A DNA stretch of 64,000 bases from Methanoculleus sp. UBA430. GTDB taxonomy: Archaea > Halobacteriota > Methanomicrobia > Methanomicrobiales > Methanoculleaceae. This document shows, piece by piece, positions 17,373 to 25,380 of this stretch. Each line of letters opens with the position of its first letter. Position 1 is the first letter of the stretch. Both the position numbers and the translations under genes were made by a program. The stretch is taken from contig NZ_DAXW01000001.1 in assembly GCF_002506585.1 (NCBI RefSeq), positions 198,011 through 262,010 on the forward strand. The letters are read 5' to 3'. The notes below the pieces were generated by a model. It was not told the origin of the DNA. It saw only the letters and a list, made by a program, of their open reading frames with translations, and ran no database searches.

Positions 17373-18551
17373 TTAGTTGGCGTGGTGATGGGTCACCACG
17401 AGCCCTACGTAGTCGGTTGCAACGCGAGAAGACAGATCTTCCTCCTCCTCATAAACATGCGTCACGTTCTGCTTCACGAGCACTGTGACATTCCCGTTGA
17501 CGACGTAGTTGACGATGTCTGAGGTAATGTCGCCGGTGAGCGCCTCGTAGCCGGTACCGTCCTTCCAGATGTAGGTGGTGGCGCCCTGGTCGGCACTGGA
17601 GTCGTCGTGGCTGCTGGTCCCGACCCAGGTGACGGCAAGTTTCTCGATGTTGCCCGCACTCTCGGTGACGTTGAAGACGAAGCGCTGGGCAGCGTACTCG
17701 CCGAGGGTTAATGTGTTGTACTCGTCAGCGTCGTTGTCGTCGTCTGCGATCTTCGACGTGTCAACAGTGGTGCCGCTCGGGTTGTTCAGGCCCGGAGAGG
17801 CGCCGACGCCGCCCTCATACGCGTACTCGACGGTGTCGCCGGTAGTGTTGAAGTCGTAGCGGTGCGGCGGGTAGATCTTCAGGTACTGGACGTACTTTGA
17901 CGAGAGACCCTTTGCCGACGGCCAGCTGCCGCTGCTATCGGTATAGTTGTGACGATACCAGGGATCGAACGACGCCTCCATATCGCGGAGCGTCAGGTTG
18001 AGCGAATCGTCGACGCCGGGGGAAGACGCCGGGGTGTAGAAGAAGAGCCTCATCCCGTAGGTATAATGGGGGACGAAGCCGTAATCAGAGTCCCACCAGG
18101 CGACGATCATGTCGCCTTGACTGCTGTTCGGTGTGTAGACGTTGTCGTAGCCGAAGTAGAGGGGGAACCCGTCGCTTGACTGGACCTTGAGCTCGTCGCC
18201 GTCGCTCATGCCGCCGACTTCATCGGTGATGTTGCTGACCCGGGAACCGTTGTGACCATAGAAGTTGATCATGTTCTGGCCGCCGTCGCCCCAGGGGTCG
18301 CCCGGATCGAAGGTCGGGCCCTGCATGTAGACCGGCCCGTTGCTGTAGACCGACGAGAGCGCCTGCAGCTCGGCGAGGTTGAAGGTCTCGGAATCGACAC
18401 TCTGCGAGTAGTTGTTATCGGCATACTTCGTTACGGTCACGCTCGTTGTTGCCGCCACGACAGGCGTGACAAGGACGAGCAGTACAATGCTCATCGTCAT
18501 GACCGCAATGAATGCAGCCCGGTGCGAGGGAAGTCTTTTTCTGGAGAGCAT
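17373..18551 (-). CDS. Secreted surface protein with N-terminal module shared with the PKD protein
   Basis: The 392-residue protein has a signal peptide with hydrophobic core AVMTMSIVLLVLVTPVVA. The mature start VTVTKYADNNYSQSVDSETF and the blocks VYMQGPTFD, GDELKVQSSDGFPLYFGY, TPNSSQGDMIVAWW and YGMRLFFY match the N-terminal module of the protein at 19976-22474. It is rich in Asp, Ser, Tyr and N-glycosylation sequons and lacks a clear C-terminal anchor. The end is VVTHHHAN. I chose the ATG at 18551 because GAGGAG lies upstream, and a TATA box (TATATTATAT, about 18600-18609) would start transcription just before it. Function unknown; probably cell-surface. Confidence 0.8.
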   Translation of the reverse strand: MLSRKRLPSHRAAFIAVMTMSIVLLVLVTPVVAATTSVTVTKYADNNYSQSVDSETFNLAELQALSSVYSNGPVYMQGPTFDPGDPWGDGGQNMINFYGHNGSRVSNITDEVGGMSDGDELKVQSSDGFPLYFGYDNVYTPNSSQGDMIVAWWDSDYGFVPHYTYGMRLFFYTPASSPGVDDSLNLTLRDMEASFDPWYRHNYTDSSGSWPSAKGLSSKYVQYLKIYPPHRYDFNTTGDTVEYAYEGGVGASPGLNNPSGTTVDTSKIADDDNDADEYNTLTLGEYAAQRFVFNVTESAGNIEKLAVTWVGTSSHDDSSADQGATTYIWKDGTGYEALTGDITSDIVNYVVNGNVTVLVKQNVTHVYEEEEDLSSRVATDYVGLVVTHHHAN

Positions 18552-18890
18552 GTTTTTTTTACACTCCTCTTTAAACAATTCCAATTTCAGTAACGAACGA
18601 TATAATATAGTGTGTTTAATAAACAAGGTTTATCAGTCAGATTCGCATCTATGAGGAGTGCCACGTAAACCGAAGCTAATCGATATCCAGGCGATGTATA
18701 TGCAATATTGTGGAGCCCGAAAGATCAGCCTTAAATCGAATGAATTTTGGCCTTTCCGGGCCCGGCCATCGGGAGGACGACCCCCCGAACCGGGATATGA
18801 AACCGAACGGATGACAAAGGAGCGATAAATGATATATTGGGGTAGAATATTTACGCAGGTGCCGCGGAGGGCTTACCTGCGCGCCCCGGA
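18552..18890. other. Non-coding region: promoter plus a block copied elsewhere
   Basis: The left part carries the TATA box of the surface-protein gene at 17373-18551 (about 18600-18609, minus strand). The block 18736-18881, which includes TTTTGGCCTTTCCGGGCCCGG, reappears with roughly 85% identity by eye at 23410-23553. I see no convincing gene. A GGCCCGG/CCGGGCC inverted repeat in the block may act in termination or RNA folding. Confidence 0.55.
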
Positions 18891-19970
18891 TCACCGGGAT
18901 TTCTTGCGTCTCTGCAGGATGTAAATGGCTCCGACAGCGACGATCAGCACCGGGATCCCGGCCAGAGCCGCCCCGGGGATGGTGTCGGACCCTGGTCCAC
19001 CTGCAGGAGCTCCGGTCTCGCCGGCCGAAGCCTCGGCAAGGGGCGTCTCAACCGCCTGCGAAGACGCTGTCTCCCCGGTAAACAGGGCGAAGACCGAGAA
19101 ATGCGAGACCTTCGCCGTCACCGTCCTCGTGGCCGCGTCCACCTCGACCGGCAGGCCGACCCATTCGCCCGCCGCTGCGTCGTACCACCTGACAGAGAGG
19201 TCGGCGGCCCGGAGGTGCGACCACTCTTCCTCGCTGAGGGTGAAGGTGAGGGGGACGGCAGGACTGAACACCGCCCCCGCTGGCCCGCACTTCACCGCAC
19301 GGCCGGCAAACGCATAGGTCGCACCGCCGGGGACCGGCGGTACGGCGCCTTCGTTCACCGTTTCAACCATCACTTCCCGGAGCGGCTTCCCGTCGGCACC
19401 GGTGGCGACCACGCCCGACGCCACCGCCAGGGTGCAGATGCGGTCCTCCGTCGTCACCGTGACCGACCGGGTCACCGTACCCGTAGAGGTTGTCTGAAGT
19501 TCTCCGGCCCCCGGTGTCTGTCCGGTCGTCGGTGTGGTGCTCTGCGCCGTGGTCCCCGAACCGCCGGCAGAAGAACTGCCGCCACCGTCGGAAGACGGGC
19601 CGCTGCCACCCGTCGAGACGCTCAGGTCGAAACGACGGCCGTCACCGGCCTTAAATGTCGCCGTTTCCCCGGCATACACTCCGTTCACCGTGAAACGGAT
19701 CGTCCTCCCGCCATCATCATCGTCCCCCTCGACCACCAGTTTGTCTCCAAGTTCCGCGTAATTACCATACTTTCCGATCTCGGTCGTCGTGATCTCTCCA
19801 CGTGTCTCGCCGTCGATCAGGGCGGCAACTGTCGTCCCGACCGGGGCCGGGTTCCCGTCGATCGTCACGCTGCCATGGAAGGCGCAGGGGAGGGCGGGAA
19901 TCGCCCAGGCCCAGGATACCAGGGCAGAGAGAAGAACGAGTGTTATCACCGCCGTTCCGGTTCGTCCCAT
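18891..19970 (-). CDS. Membrane-anchored surface protein with Ser/Gly/Thr linker
   Basis: The 359-residue protein has a signal peptide (MGRTGTAVITLVLLSALVSWAWA). A small beta domain follows (CAFHGSVTIDGNPAPVGTTVAALIDGE through ATFKAGDGRRFDLSV), typical of archaeal carrier-like surface repeats, then a Ser/Gly/Thr-rich linker. A second beta domain (about 170-300) is followed by a C-terminal membrane helix ALAGIPVLIVAVGAIYIL and the basic tail QRRKKSR, so it is anchored with the body outside. The ATG at 19970 has GGTGA that overlaps the stop of the upstream gene, which supports coupled translation. No enzymatic motif is seen. Confidence 0.8.
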   Translation of the reverse strand: MGRTGTAVITLVLLSALVSWAWAIPALPCAFHGSVTIDGNPAPVGTTVAALIDGETRGEITTTEIGKYGNYAELGDKLVVEGDDDDGGRTIRFTVNGVYAGETATFKAGDGRRFDLSVSTGGSGPSSDGGGSSSAGGSGTTAQSTTPTTGQTPGAGELQTTSTGTVTRSVTVTTEDRICTLAVASGVVATGADGKPLREVMVETVNEGAVPPVPGGATYAFAGRAVKCGPAGAVFSPAVPLTFTLSEEEWSHLRAADLSVRWYDAAAGEWVGLPVEVDAATRTVTAKVSHFSVFALFTGETASSQAVETPLAEASAGETGAPAGGPGSDTIPGAALAGIPVLIVAVGAIYILQRRKKSR

Positions 19971-19975
19971 GCAAC

Positions 19976-22474
19976 TCACCCGCTGATTGCACAGAGGCGT
20001 CCTGCAGATCTCATAAAGACCCAGTAGCCCTGCATCGGCTCGAGGTCGCGTCCATCCCCATGGGCCCCTTGTGCTCCATTGATGAACGAAACCTCATAAC
20101 GCTGCTCCCCGGCGCCAAACCCGATGGCGCAACTCCACTCGTCCACAATCGAAAGGAAGGCATTCCGGGCCGACGTTGGAGAGAAACCGGTGAATCCGAC
20201 AGCGTTCCACCCTTGAGCGAGAGTCCGCTCCGGGGGAGTGCTGACCGGGTCCGGATCAAAAGTGAGCGGCACAGTGCAGGGTGTCTCGGAGTACACCCAG
20301 TACGCCATGAGCGGGCTGAGTGGGTCATCTGCACGGAGCGTCTTCCATCCGGCGACGGCATCGTATGAGTACATCGGGCGGCCGACCATGGAAACACCGG
20401 AGAAGACTGCCGCCGTATCCAATCCAGATGCAAGCGTTCGCGGCACCGAGATAAAATTCCAGCCCTGAGAAAGAGGGATCACGTTGCCCTCTCCCACGTA
20501 GTTCCCGAACCGCTCCGCCAGCGGATAGCGGTCATACTGGGGGGAGAACTCCGGCGAATGGACTGGCAACGAATATATCGTGTCCCCGATCCCGTCGCCG
20601 TCTGCATCCTCCCCGGTATATCCGCGACCACCCACGTTCTCCCAGTAGTTCCCGACATACCCCGAATATGTCCGGTTTTCATAGACATAGGAGACCGGTT
20701 CAGTCGAGTTCCAGGCGTTCGGCCCGGCATCGACAGTCACGAGGAGCACGCTGCTTAAGAAATCGTTCATATAAACAGTGTTGTTCTCCGAACCCCACTC
20801 TACCACAAGACAGTGAGCTCCCTGGGGGTTACAGCAGTCGAGCACGTTATAGGCGATAAGATTGTCGCACGACGCCCTGAGATTGATCGCCCCTCCGCCT
20901 TCCGCACCGACGAGGGTGTTCCAGATGAACTGGTTCCTACCAGAAGACTCGGCCCAGATACCGTAATCGGCGTTATAACTCAGGTTGCACCCTGTCACAA
21001 GCGTATCGTCCGAACCCTCATAGAGATCGACGCCGCGGTAACAATTGTTGCAGGAGCAGTTCAGAATCTCGTTACCCGGCGCTGCGTGCAGGGAGATCCC
21101 GTGGCTGTTATTCGTGCAGACCAGATCCGCGAAGGTACACCCCGTCGCATCGAATACACCCAGACCGGCGCCGCCGGTTTCAGCATCCCGCAGGGTAAAC
21201 CCACTGACGACGGCGCCGTCGGCCGTGACGGAGATCACATGATCGTCCTTTGACTCGGTCCTCGCCACGCGGATGATTGTCTTCTCGGGTCCGTTCTCCG
21301 ACCGGACCACAATGCTCTTCCCGATGACGACGTTATCCTGGTAAGTCCCGTCCCTCACGATGACGCTGTCTCCCGCTCGGGCGGCGTCCACCGCCGCCTG
21401 GATGGTGGTAAAGTCTGCACTTCCATCGGCATCGACGACGTACGTCTGCGGTTCATGCGGCCCGGCCACCTCGACGGCGATCAGGTTCTCACGGGTGCAG
21501 GTGTCACTCCCCTGGTCGTTGGAGACGGTGAGCATCACCGTATAGACTCCATCGTTCTGGTATGTGTGCTTCGGGTTCTGTTCGGCGGAGGCCATGCCGT
21601 CCCCGAAGTCCCAATCCCACTCCGTCGGGACGTTTGCCGAGGTATCGTTGAACTGCACCGTGAGCGGGGCCTCCCCTGCAACCGGTTCAGCCGTAAAATC
21701 GGCTATCGGCGTCCGGGGTGTCTCGTTGCTGTAGATAGTAATGGTTTTGATGTTCTGCACCGAGACGCCGCTTGCCGAAGGATAGATCCCGGAATAGTAG
21801 TACCAGTAATCTTCGGCCCAGGACTCATGCATATCCCAGTTGCCCCAGACATGCATGCCGTCTGCGTTGGTCGTCTCCCCCAGGAAGTACAGACGCATCC
21901 CATCGGTGAAACTCTGGTTCACATAACCGGTGTCGCTCCCGTGATACCAGGCAAGGCAGAACGGTCCCTGCCTCGCGTTGGGGCTGTAGATGTACTCTGC
22001 AGGCCACTCTTTCGGCAACCCGTCCGATGCGACGAACTTCACCCTATCCTGGGGTTCCGCACCGCCGACAAGGTCGAGCAGATCTGCAACGTCGGTGCCC
22101 ATGAACTCCCCGTGGTCCTTATAGATCAGGTTGACGTCCTCGGTCGGGTTCCACGGGTCGTATGTCTCACCCGGGTGGGCTTCATTCCAGGCATCCTCAA
22201 AGATCGGACCCTGCATATAGTAGATCGTCTCTCCGTCGCCGATTACCGGGAGGTTCTCCTTCATCCACTGCCAGTCCACCGTCGTCTGGTTGAGGACTGT
22301 CACTCCGTCGGAAGCAAGCTTGGTGACGGTCACATCCGTCGTGGTCATGCCGGCCGAAACGGGTGCGGCAAGAAGGCTGCAGAGGACAAGAAGGCATAAT
22401 GCCGTGATGCCGGCTTTGCAATTCGTTCCTGCTCCGGCATTCGGTAAATTCTCAAAAGGTGCGATTCCATACAT
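19976..22474 (-). CDS. Secreted PKD / beta-helix surface protein with shared terminal modules
   Basis: This protein of about 832 residues has a signal peptide (core ALCLLVLCSLLAAPVSA). Its N-terminal module (DVTVTKLASDG, YYMQGPIFED, DGMRLYFLG) is shared with the protein at 17373. A PKD domain follows (PIADFTAEPVAG, WDWDFGDGMAS, HTYQNDGVYTVMLTVS), then a NosD-like beta-helix (TYVVDADGSADFTTIQAAVD, many NN turns). The C-terminal module (LSQGWNFISVPRTL to MQGYWVFMRSAGRLCAISG) also occurs in the 1349-residue protein at 13302. The start is uncertain: the frame is open to 22540, but GTGAT before the ATG at 22474 and a TATA-like TTATTTATAT near 22546-22555 favour 22474. Likely adhesive or structural. 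Confidence 0.8.
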   Translation of the reverse strand: MYGIAPFENLPNAGAGTNCKAGITALCLLVLCSLLAAPVSAGMTTTDVTVTKLASDGVTVLNQTTVDWQWMKENLPVIGDGETIYYMQGPIFEDAWNEAHPGETYDPWNPTEDVNLIYKDHGEFMGTDVADLLDLVGGAEPQDRVKFVASDGLPKEWPAEYIYSPNARQGPFCLAWYHGSDTGYVNQSFTDGMRLYFLGETTNADGMHVWGNWDMHESWAEDYWYYYSGIYPSASGVSVQNIKTITIYSNETPRTPIADFTAEPVAGEAPLTVQFNDTSANVPTEWDWDFGDGMASAEQNPKHTYQNDGVYTVMLTVSNDQGSDTCTRENLIAVEVAGPHEPQTYVVDADGSADFTTIQAAVDAARAGDSVIVRDGTYQDNVVIGKSIVVRSENGPEKTIIRVARTESKDDHVISVTADGAVVSGFTLRDAETGGAGLGVFDATGCTFADLVCTNNSHGISLHAAPGNEILNCSCNNCYRGVDLYEGSDDTLVTGCNLSYNADYGIWAESSGRNQFIWNTLVGAEGGGAINLRASCDNLIAYNVLDCCNPQGAHCLVVEWGSENNTVYMNDFLSSVLLVTVDAGPNAWNSTEPVSYVYENRTYSGYVGNYWENVGGRGYTGEDADGDGIGDTIYSLPVHSPEFSPQYDRYPLAERFGNYVGEGNVIPLSQGWNFISVPRTLASGLDTAAVFSGVSMVGRPMYSYDAVAGWKTLRADDPLSPLMAYWVYSETPCTVPLTFDPDPVSTPPERTLAQGWNAVGFTGFSPTSARNAFLSIVDEWSCAIGFGAGEQRYEVSFINGAQGAHGDGRDLEPMQGYWVFMRSAGRLCAISG

Positions 22475-22680
22475 AGAGATCACTGCTCTCGATGACCGGT
22501 CATCCGGATGGGGGTAGGATATGGTCAGGATCGATCTCATCGCCCGGATATAAATAATTGATCATTATTAATTAAACAAGTTAATTTAAATATATTAATT
22601 TATGCGAGTTTTTCGACCGGGACGCTGGTCCCCGGCCCGTGGCTCCGCCCCGTTACTGGTGTTTGCGATAAGGATTTTAT
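22475..22680. promoter_or_regulatory. AT-rich upstream region of the PKD protein gene
   Basis: The stretch 22545-22602 is almost entirely A and T and contains several TATA-like motifs on the minus strand (TTATTTATAT, TTTAAATTAA, AATATATTTAAA) and a TGATCA palindrome. It is the probable promoter region for the surface-protein gene 19976-22474 and perhaps for the downstream 18891 gene. The right part before 22680 shows nothing recognisable. Confidence 0.5.
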
Positions 22681-23272
22681 TTGGAGATTGCAGCCCTCCG
22701 TATGGGCGTAACGGCAAAGATAGGAATGGACGGATCCTTGAGAGCGCCGAAGGACAGTCCCTGCGCCACACGGATCGAACGGCACTCCCGCCAGACGCTT
22801 GCAGGATTCTGCGAACGGCAGCACGCTGCAGTCAGAGAGAGGCACACCCGGTTCGACCGCAGGGTACCTGAAGGGCCTGCTCCACTTCTACCGGAGCATG
22901 GAGCATACGAAGGACATCGTCGTCCTCGTCTCGGAGGCGACGCCGAGGGATTACCTCAACTACCTCCGCGAGCGGGAGTACCCGTTCATCCGCTGCGGCG
23001 GGAACCGGGTGGACCTCCGGGGGGCCTTATGGGAGCTCGGCGAACGGTTCGGGGTCTCACGGGTGGTCTCCGATACCGGCCCCGAGTTGAACAACGTCAT
23101 CATCCGGGAGGGGCTTGCCGACACGATCAGCCTGATCGTCCACCCGGTCATCGTTGGCGAGGGTGAGAAGAAGCTCTTCGACCGGGCCGGGGGGCGGGCG
23201 GCGCTGGAACTCCGGAAAGCCGTGCCGATGGAGCACGGCACGGTCCACCTGGTGTACGCGGTGAAGAAGTAG
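22681..23272 (+). pseudogene. Relic copy of the RibD-like reductase gene
   Basis: From 22868 to 23272 the sequence encodes the C-terminal two-thirds of the reductase at 12558-13223 with only scattered substitutions, ending at the same VHLVYAVKK stop. The N-terminal part is degenerate: MGVTAKIGMDG near 22702 echoes TTAKTGIE of the intact gene, but the frame then shifts and about half of the domain cannot be aligned. The remaining open frame lacks the start of the fold, so it is unlikely to be active. The similarity continues past the stop into the flanking DNA (see the repeat entry), which shows a DNA-level duplication rather than an independent gene. Confidence 0.85.
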
Positions 23273-23553
23273 AGGGGGTTCCGGGAGAGGTCCGGCAGGC
23301 TGCCGGTTCCGGATGAAGAGGGGGGTTGCCTTGGGCCGGACAGCAGTCTCTCAGGCACTGATGGCGCAGAGCGTCCCGCTGCCGGTCATGTAGAGCCAGT
23401 AACCATACATCGAAATGACTTTTGGCCTTTCCGGGCCCGGTCATCGGGAGAACGGTCTCCCAAACCGCGATATGAGACCGAACGGATGACAAAGGAGCGA
23501 TGAATGACAAGTTAGGGCAGAATATTTACGCAGGTGCCGGGGAGAGCCTACCT
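22868..23553 (+). repeat. Mosaic duplication: copy of 12819-13362 joined to copy of 18736-18881
   Basis: Bases 22868-23412 repeat 12819-13362 (reductase 3' part, intergenic spacer and last codons of the neighbouring minus-strand surface gene, including GATGGCGCAGAGCGTCCCGCT). At about 23410 the match jumps to the block at 18736-18881 and runs to about 23553. ATCG is shared at the junction. The order and orientation match the source, so about 5.4 kb between the two blocks is missing from this copy. Confidence 0.85.
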
Positions 23554-23596
23554 GTTTCACTCTGATCCCGTAACCGGGGACGAAGCCCGGTACTGA

Positions 23597-23746
23597 TCAG
23601 GAAGTGCCTTTCGCGAGACCGAACGTGCCCATCATCTTGCAGAAAGCGAAGAACTCCACGAGCGCTTCTGCCTTATCGTGGGCGGTGCCGGGGGGAACGG
23701 CCGGGGGATAAAACCGGTGCCCCTCCGGGAGGTCCTCACCATACAC
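23597..23746 (-). pseudogene. Possible C-terminal fragment of an unrecognised protein
   Basis: On the minus strand a stretch reading GHRFYPPAVPPGTAHDKAEALVEFFAFCKMMGTFGLAKGTS looks like genuine protein in composition. It has no convincing start and runs upstream into a different relic. I do not recognise the family. It may be the tail of a gene whose front was lost in the deletion events seen around it. Confidence 0.3.
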
Positions 23747-23747
23747 G

Positions 23748-23800
23748 TCAGAAGACCAGCTGGACGAACCCGAATGCTGCGAGAGGGATGAACCCCGGCG
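23748..23800 (-). pseudogene. C-terminal relic of the small membrane protein gene at 26848
   Basis: Reading the minus strand gives FIPLAAFGFVQLVF then stop. This matches the last residues (LLVALGFVRVVF) of the intact gene at 26848-27387, with matching DNA around the stop. The rest of the gene is gone. The DNA after it (23800-23975) resembles 27400-27610, up to the PsiE-like gene. Confidence 0.7.
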
Positions 23801-23950
23801 TTCGCGGTATGCCGCCATGCCGTGGAATGTGCTCTCCGCCCTATGAATCTTGCCCCGGGGCAGACTATCTCCCCGTCTCTCCGGGAGCATGGTGCCTCCC
23901 TGCACCGCGTGAAGCCTTGAAGATCCCCCAAATGGAAATTTGCGGCGTTT

Positions 23951-24415
23951 TTGTCACCTAATTATGCGGACCGGCAGCAGATCCTATGCATACGCCGTTT
24001 CGTAGAGTTATTTGCGTGTTTCACCTACGTCGTACTCATCATATCCCGGATCGTGTTGCTCTCCTTCACGCTCCTCGAATTAGATTGGCTGGTGGTCGAA
24101 GGATTGATCGACGAGTCCGCCTATCGGCTTGACATTCTGGACCTCTTCGGATACTTCCTGTTGATCCCCATCGGCCCGGAACCCATGGAGACGATCAAGG
24201 CCTACCTTGACAGAAGGGAACTCCTCGTCGCGATCATCGTCATCGCAAGAGAGGTTACCCCCCTCGGTTCGGCGACTGCGGGCGAGCTCATCGGGATCGC
24301 GCTGATCGTCATTGCCCTCTGCGGCGACTACTACCTCATACGCCGGGCGGGGTTGCCACATGCTCTCCCCCCGGACGACGGCGTGCTGGTGTGCGAGGGG
24401 CGGGAAGAGCCGTAG
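23951..24415 (+). CDS. PsiE-like small membrane protein, start codon decayed
   Basis: The protein has three to four hydrophobic segments (YVVLIISRIVLLSFTLLEL, DLFGYFLLIPIG, LLVAIIVIAREVT, IGIALIVIALCGDYYLIRR) and resembles the phosphate-starvation-inducible PsiE family: short, basic, with ETIKAYL between helices. It is a paralogue of the gene at 27610. There the ATG reads ATGCGCCGT; here the same place reads ATACGCCGT, so the normal start is lost and only an upstream TTG (23951) opens the frame. It keeps the about 50-residue helix region that the other copy has lost. It may be a decaying gene. Confidence 0.55.
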   Translation: MSPNYADRQQILCIRRFVELFACFTYVVLIISRIVLLSFTLLELDWLVVEGLIDESAYRLDILDLFGYFLLIPIGPEPMETIKAYLDRRELLVAIIVIAREVTPLGSATAGELIGIALIVIALCGDYYLIRRAGLPHALPPDDGVLVCEGREEP

Positions 24416-24503
24416 TAGCCGGTCGTCTGCGGAGCAGTACGGTCTGCTCATCTGTATGGTGACGGGGGCCGGCATCAGTAGATTAGCGGTGGATCCGGCT
24501 GCC

Positions 24504-24797
24504 CTACTGCGCAAGGATCTTCTGCTTCTCCTGCTGGAACTCCTCCTCGGTCAGGGCCCCCATCTGCTTCAGCTCCGCGAGTTCCCGGAGTTGAGCCATC
24601 TTCTCCTCCTGGGTTATCCCCGCCCGGGCGGGGGGAGCCTGCTCCTCGTATGGTGCTGTCTGTTGCGCCTGCGCCGCCTTCTTTATCTCCCTCTGCTGCA
24701 TCCTCTTATCGACAGCCCGGGTGGTCACGGTGGCCGTCCCCGCGACCACCGCGGTACGGGCCACGGTGCCGATAAGGCCCGGCCGGCCGCCTCTCAT
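24504..24797 (-). CDS. SHOCT-domain protein
   Basis: The 97-residue product has a glycine-rich, weakly hydrophobic front (RGGRPGLIGTVARTAVVAGTATVTTRAVDKRMQQ), a short coiled stretch and a C-terminal SHOCT motif (EEKMAQLRELAELKQMGALTEEEFQQEKQKILAQ). SHOCT is a short helical oligomerisation motif common at the ends of membrane-associated proteins. The ATG at 24797 overlaps the stop of the DUF6325 gene as ATGA, so the two are coupled; pairing of these families is common. Precise role unknown. Confidence 0.85.
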   Translation of the reverse strand: MRGGRPGLIGTVARTAVVAGTATVTTRAVDKRMQQREIKKAAQAQQTAPYEEQAPPARAGITQEEKMAQLRELAELKQMGALTEEEFQQEKQKILAQ

Positions 24798-25243
24798 GGT
24801 GCCGCCTCCAGTGCTTCCTGCTCTTCGGGCTTCCATGCCAGCGCGGCGTCAACCACTTCTTTCGGGATACGTTCGCCTGCGATCAGCCTCCCATTGGCCG
24901 CAAGAACGGCATCGCGGAACCTCGTTGCCCATACGTGCTCGAAGAGGAGCAGCGCCACGGAGCTGTTCGTCTCCATGACTGCGCTGACCTTCTCGACATC
25001 CTCCTCGGCAAAGAGTGTGCTCGCCTCCCGTGCAAGCGGGGCAAATGCATCCGCCGCATCCTTCTGGAGGTCGGCAAGCTCCATCACGCTGATATTGCCC
25101 TGATCGTCTTTCCTCATGAAGACGAGATCGATGATGCGGATGACGCCTTTATCGACCACCTCACGCAACGCCGGGATGATCTCGCCTTTGAACTGGTTTC
25201 CCGGAAACTCGATGACCATATACTCGACCGGACCAAGAGACAT
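24794..25243 (-). CDS. DUF6325 family protein
   Basis: The 149-residue soluble protein begins MSLGPVEYMVIEFPGNQFKGEI and contains GVIRIIDLVFMRKDDQGNISVMEL, the hallmark of the DUF1269/DUF6325 group. These proteins are predicted to act near the membrane but have no assigned reaction. The central region SSVALLLFEHVWATRF and an acidic C-terminus are typical. It is the first gene of a two-gene unit with the SHOCT protein. The ATG at 25243 begins the conserved motif directly. Confidence 0.75.
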   Translation of the reverse strand: MSLGPVEYMVIEFPGNQFKGEIIPALREVVDKGVIRIIDLVFMRKDDQGNISVMELADLQKDAADAFAPLAREASTLFAEEDVEKVSAVMETNSSVALLLFEHVWATRFRDAVLAANGRLIAGERIPKEVVDAALAWKPEEQEALEAAP

Positions 25244-25380
25244 CGTGCGCCTCCGGAGCAGGATGCCGGTTCAACTATATATCTCGATCTGTTGCCCGGC
25301 CGGGATCTGCATGAGGTCTCTCCGGCGGATCGGGAAGACTGAGGCGTGAGCGGGCAATGCCGATGCTCTTCCTCCCCTCC

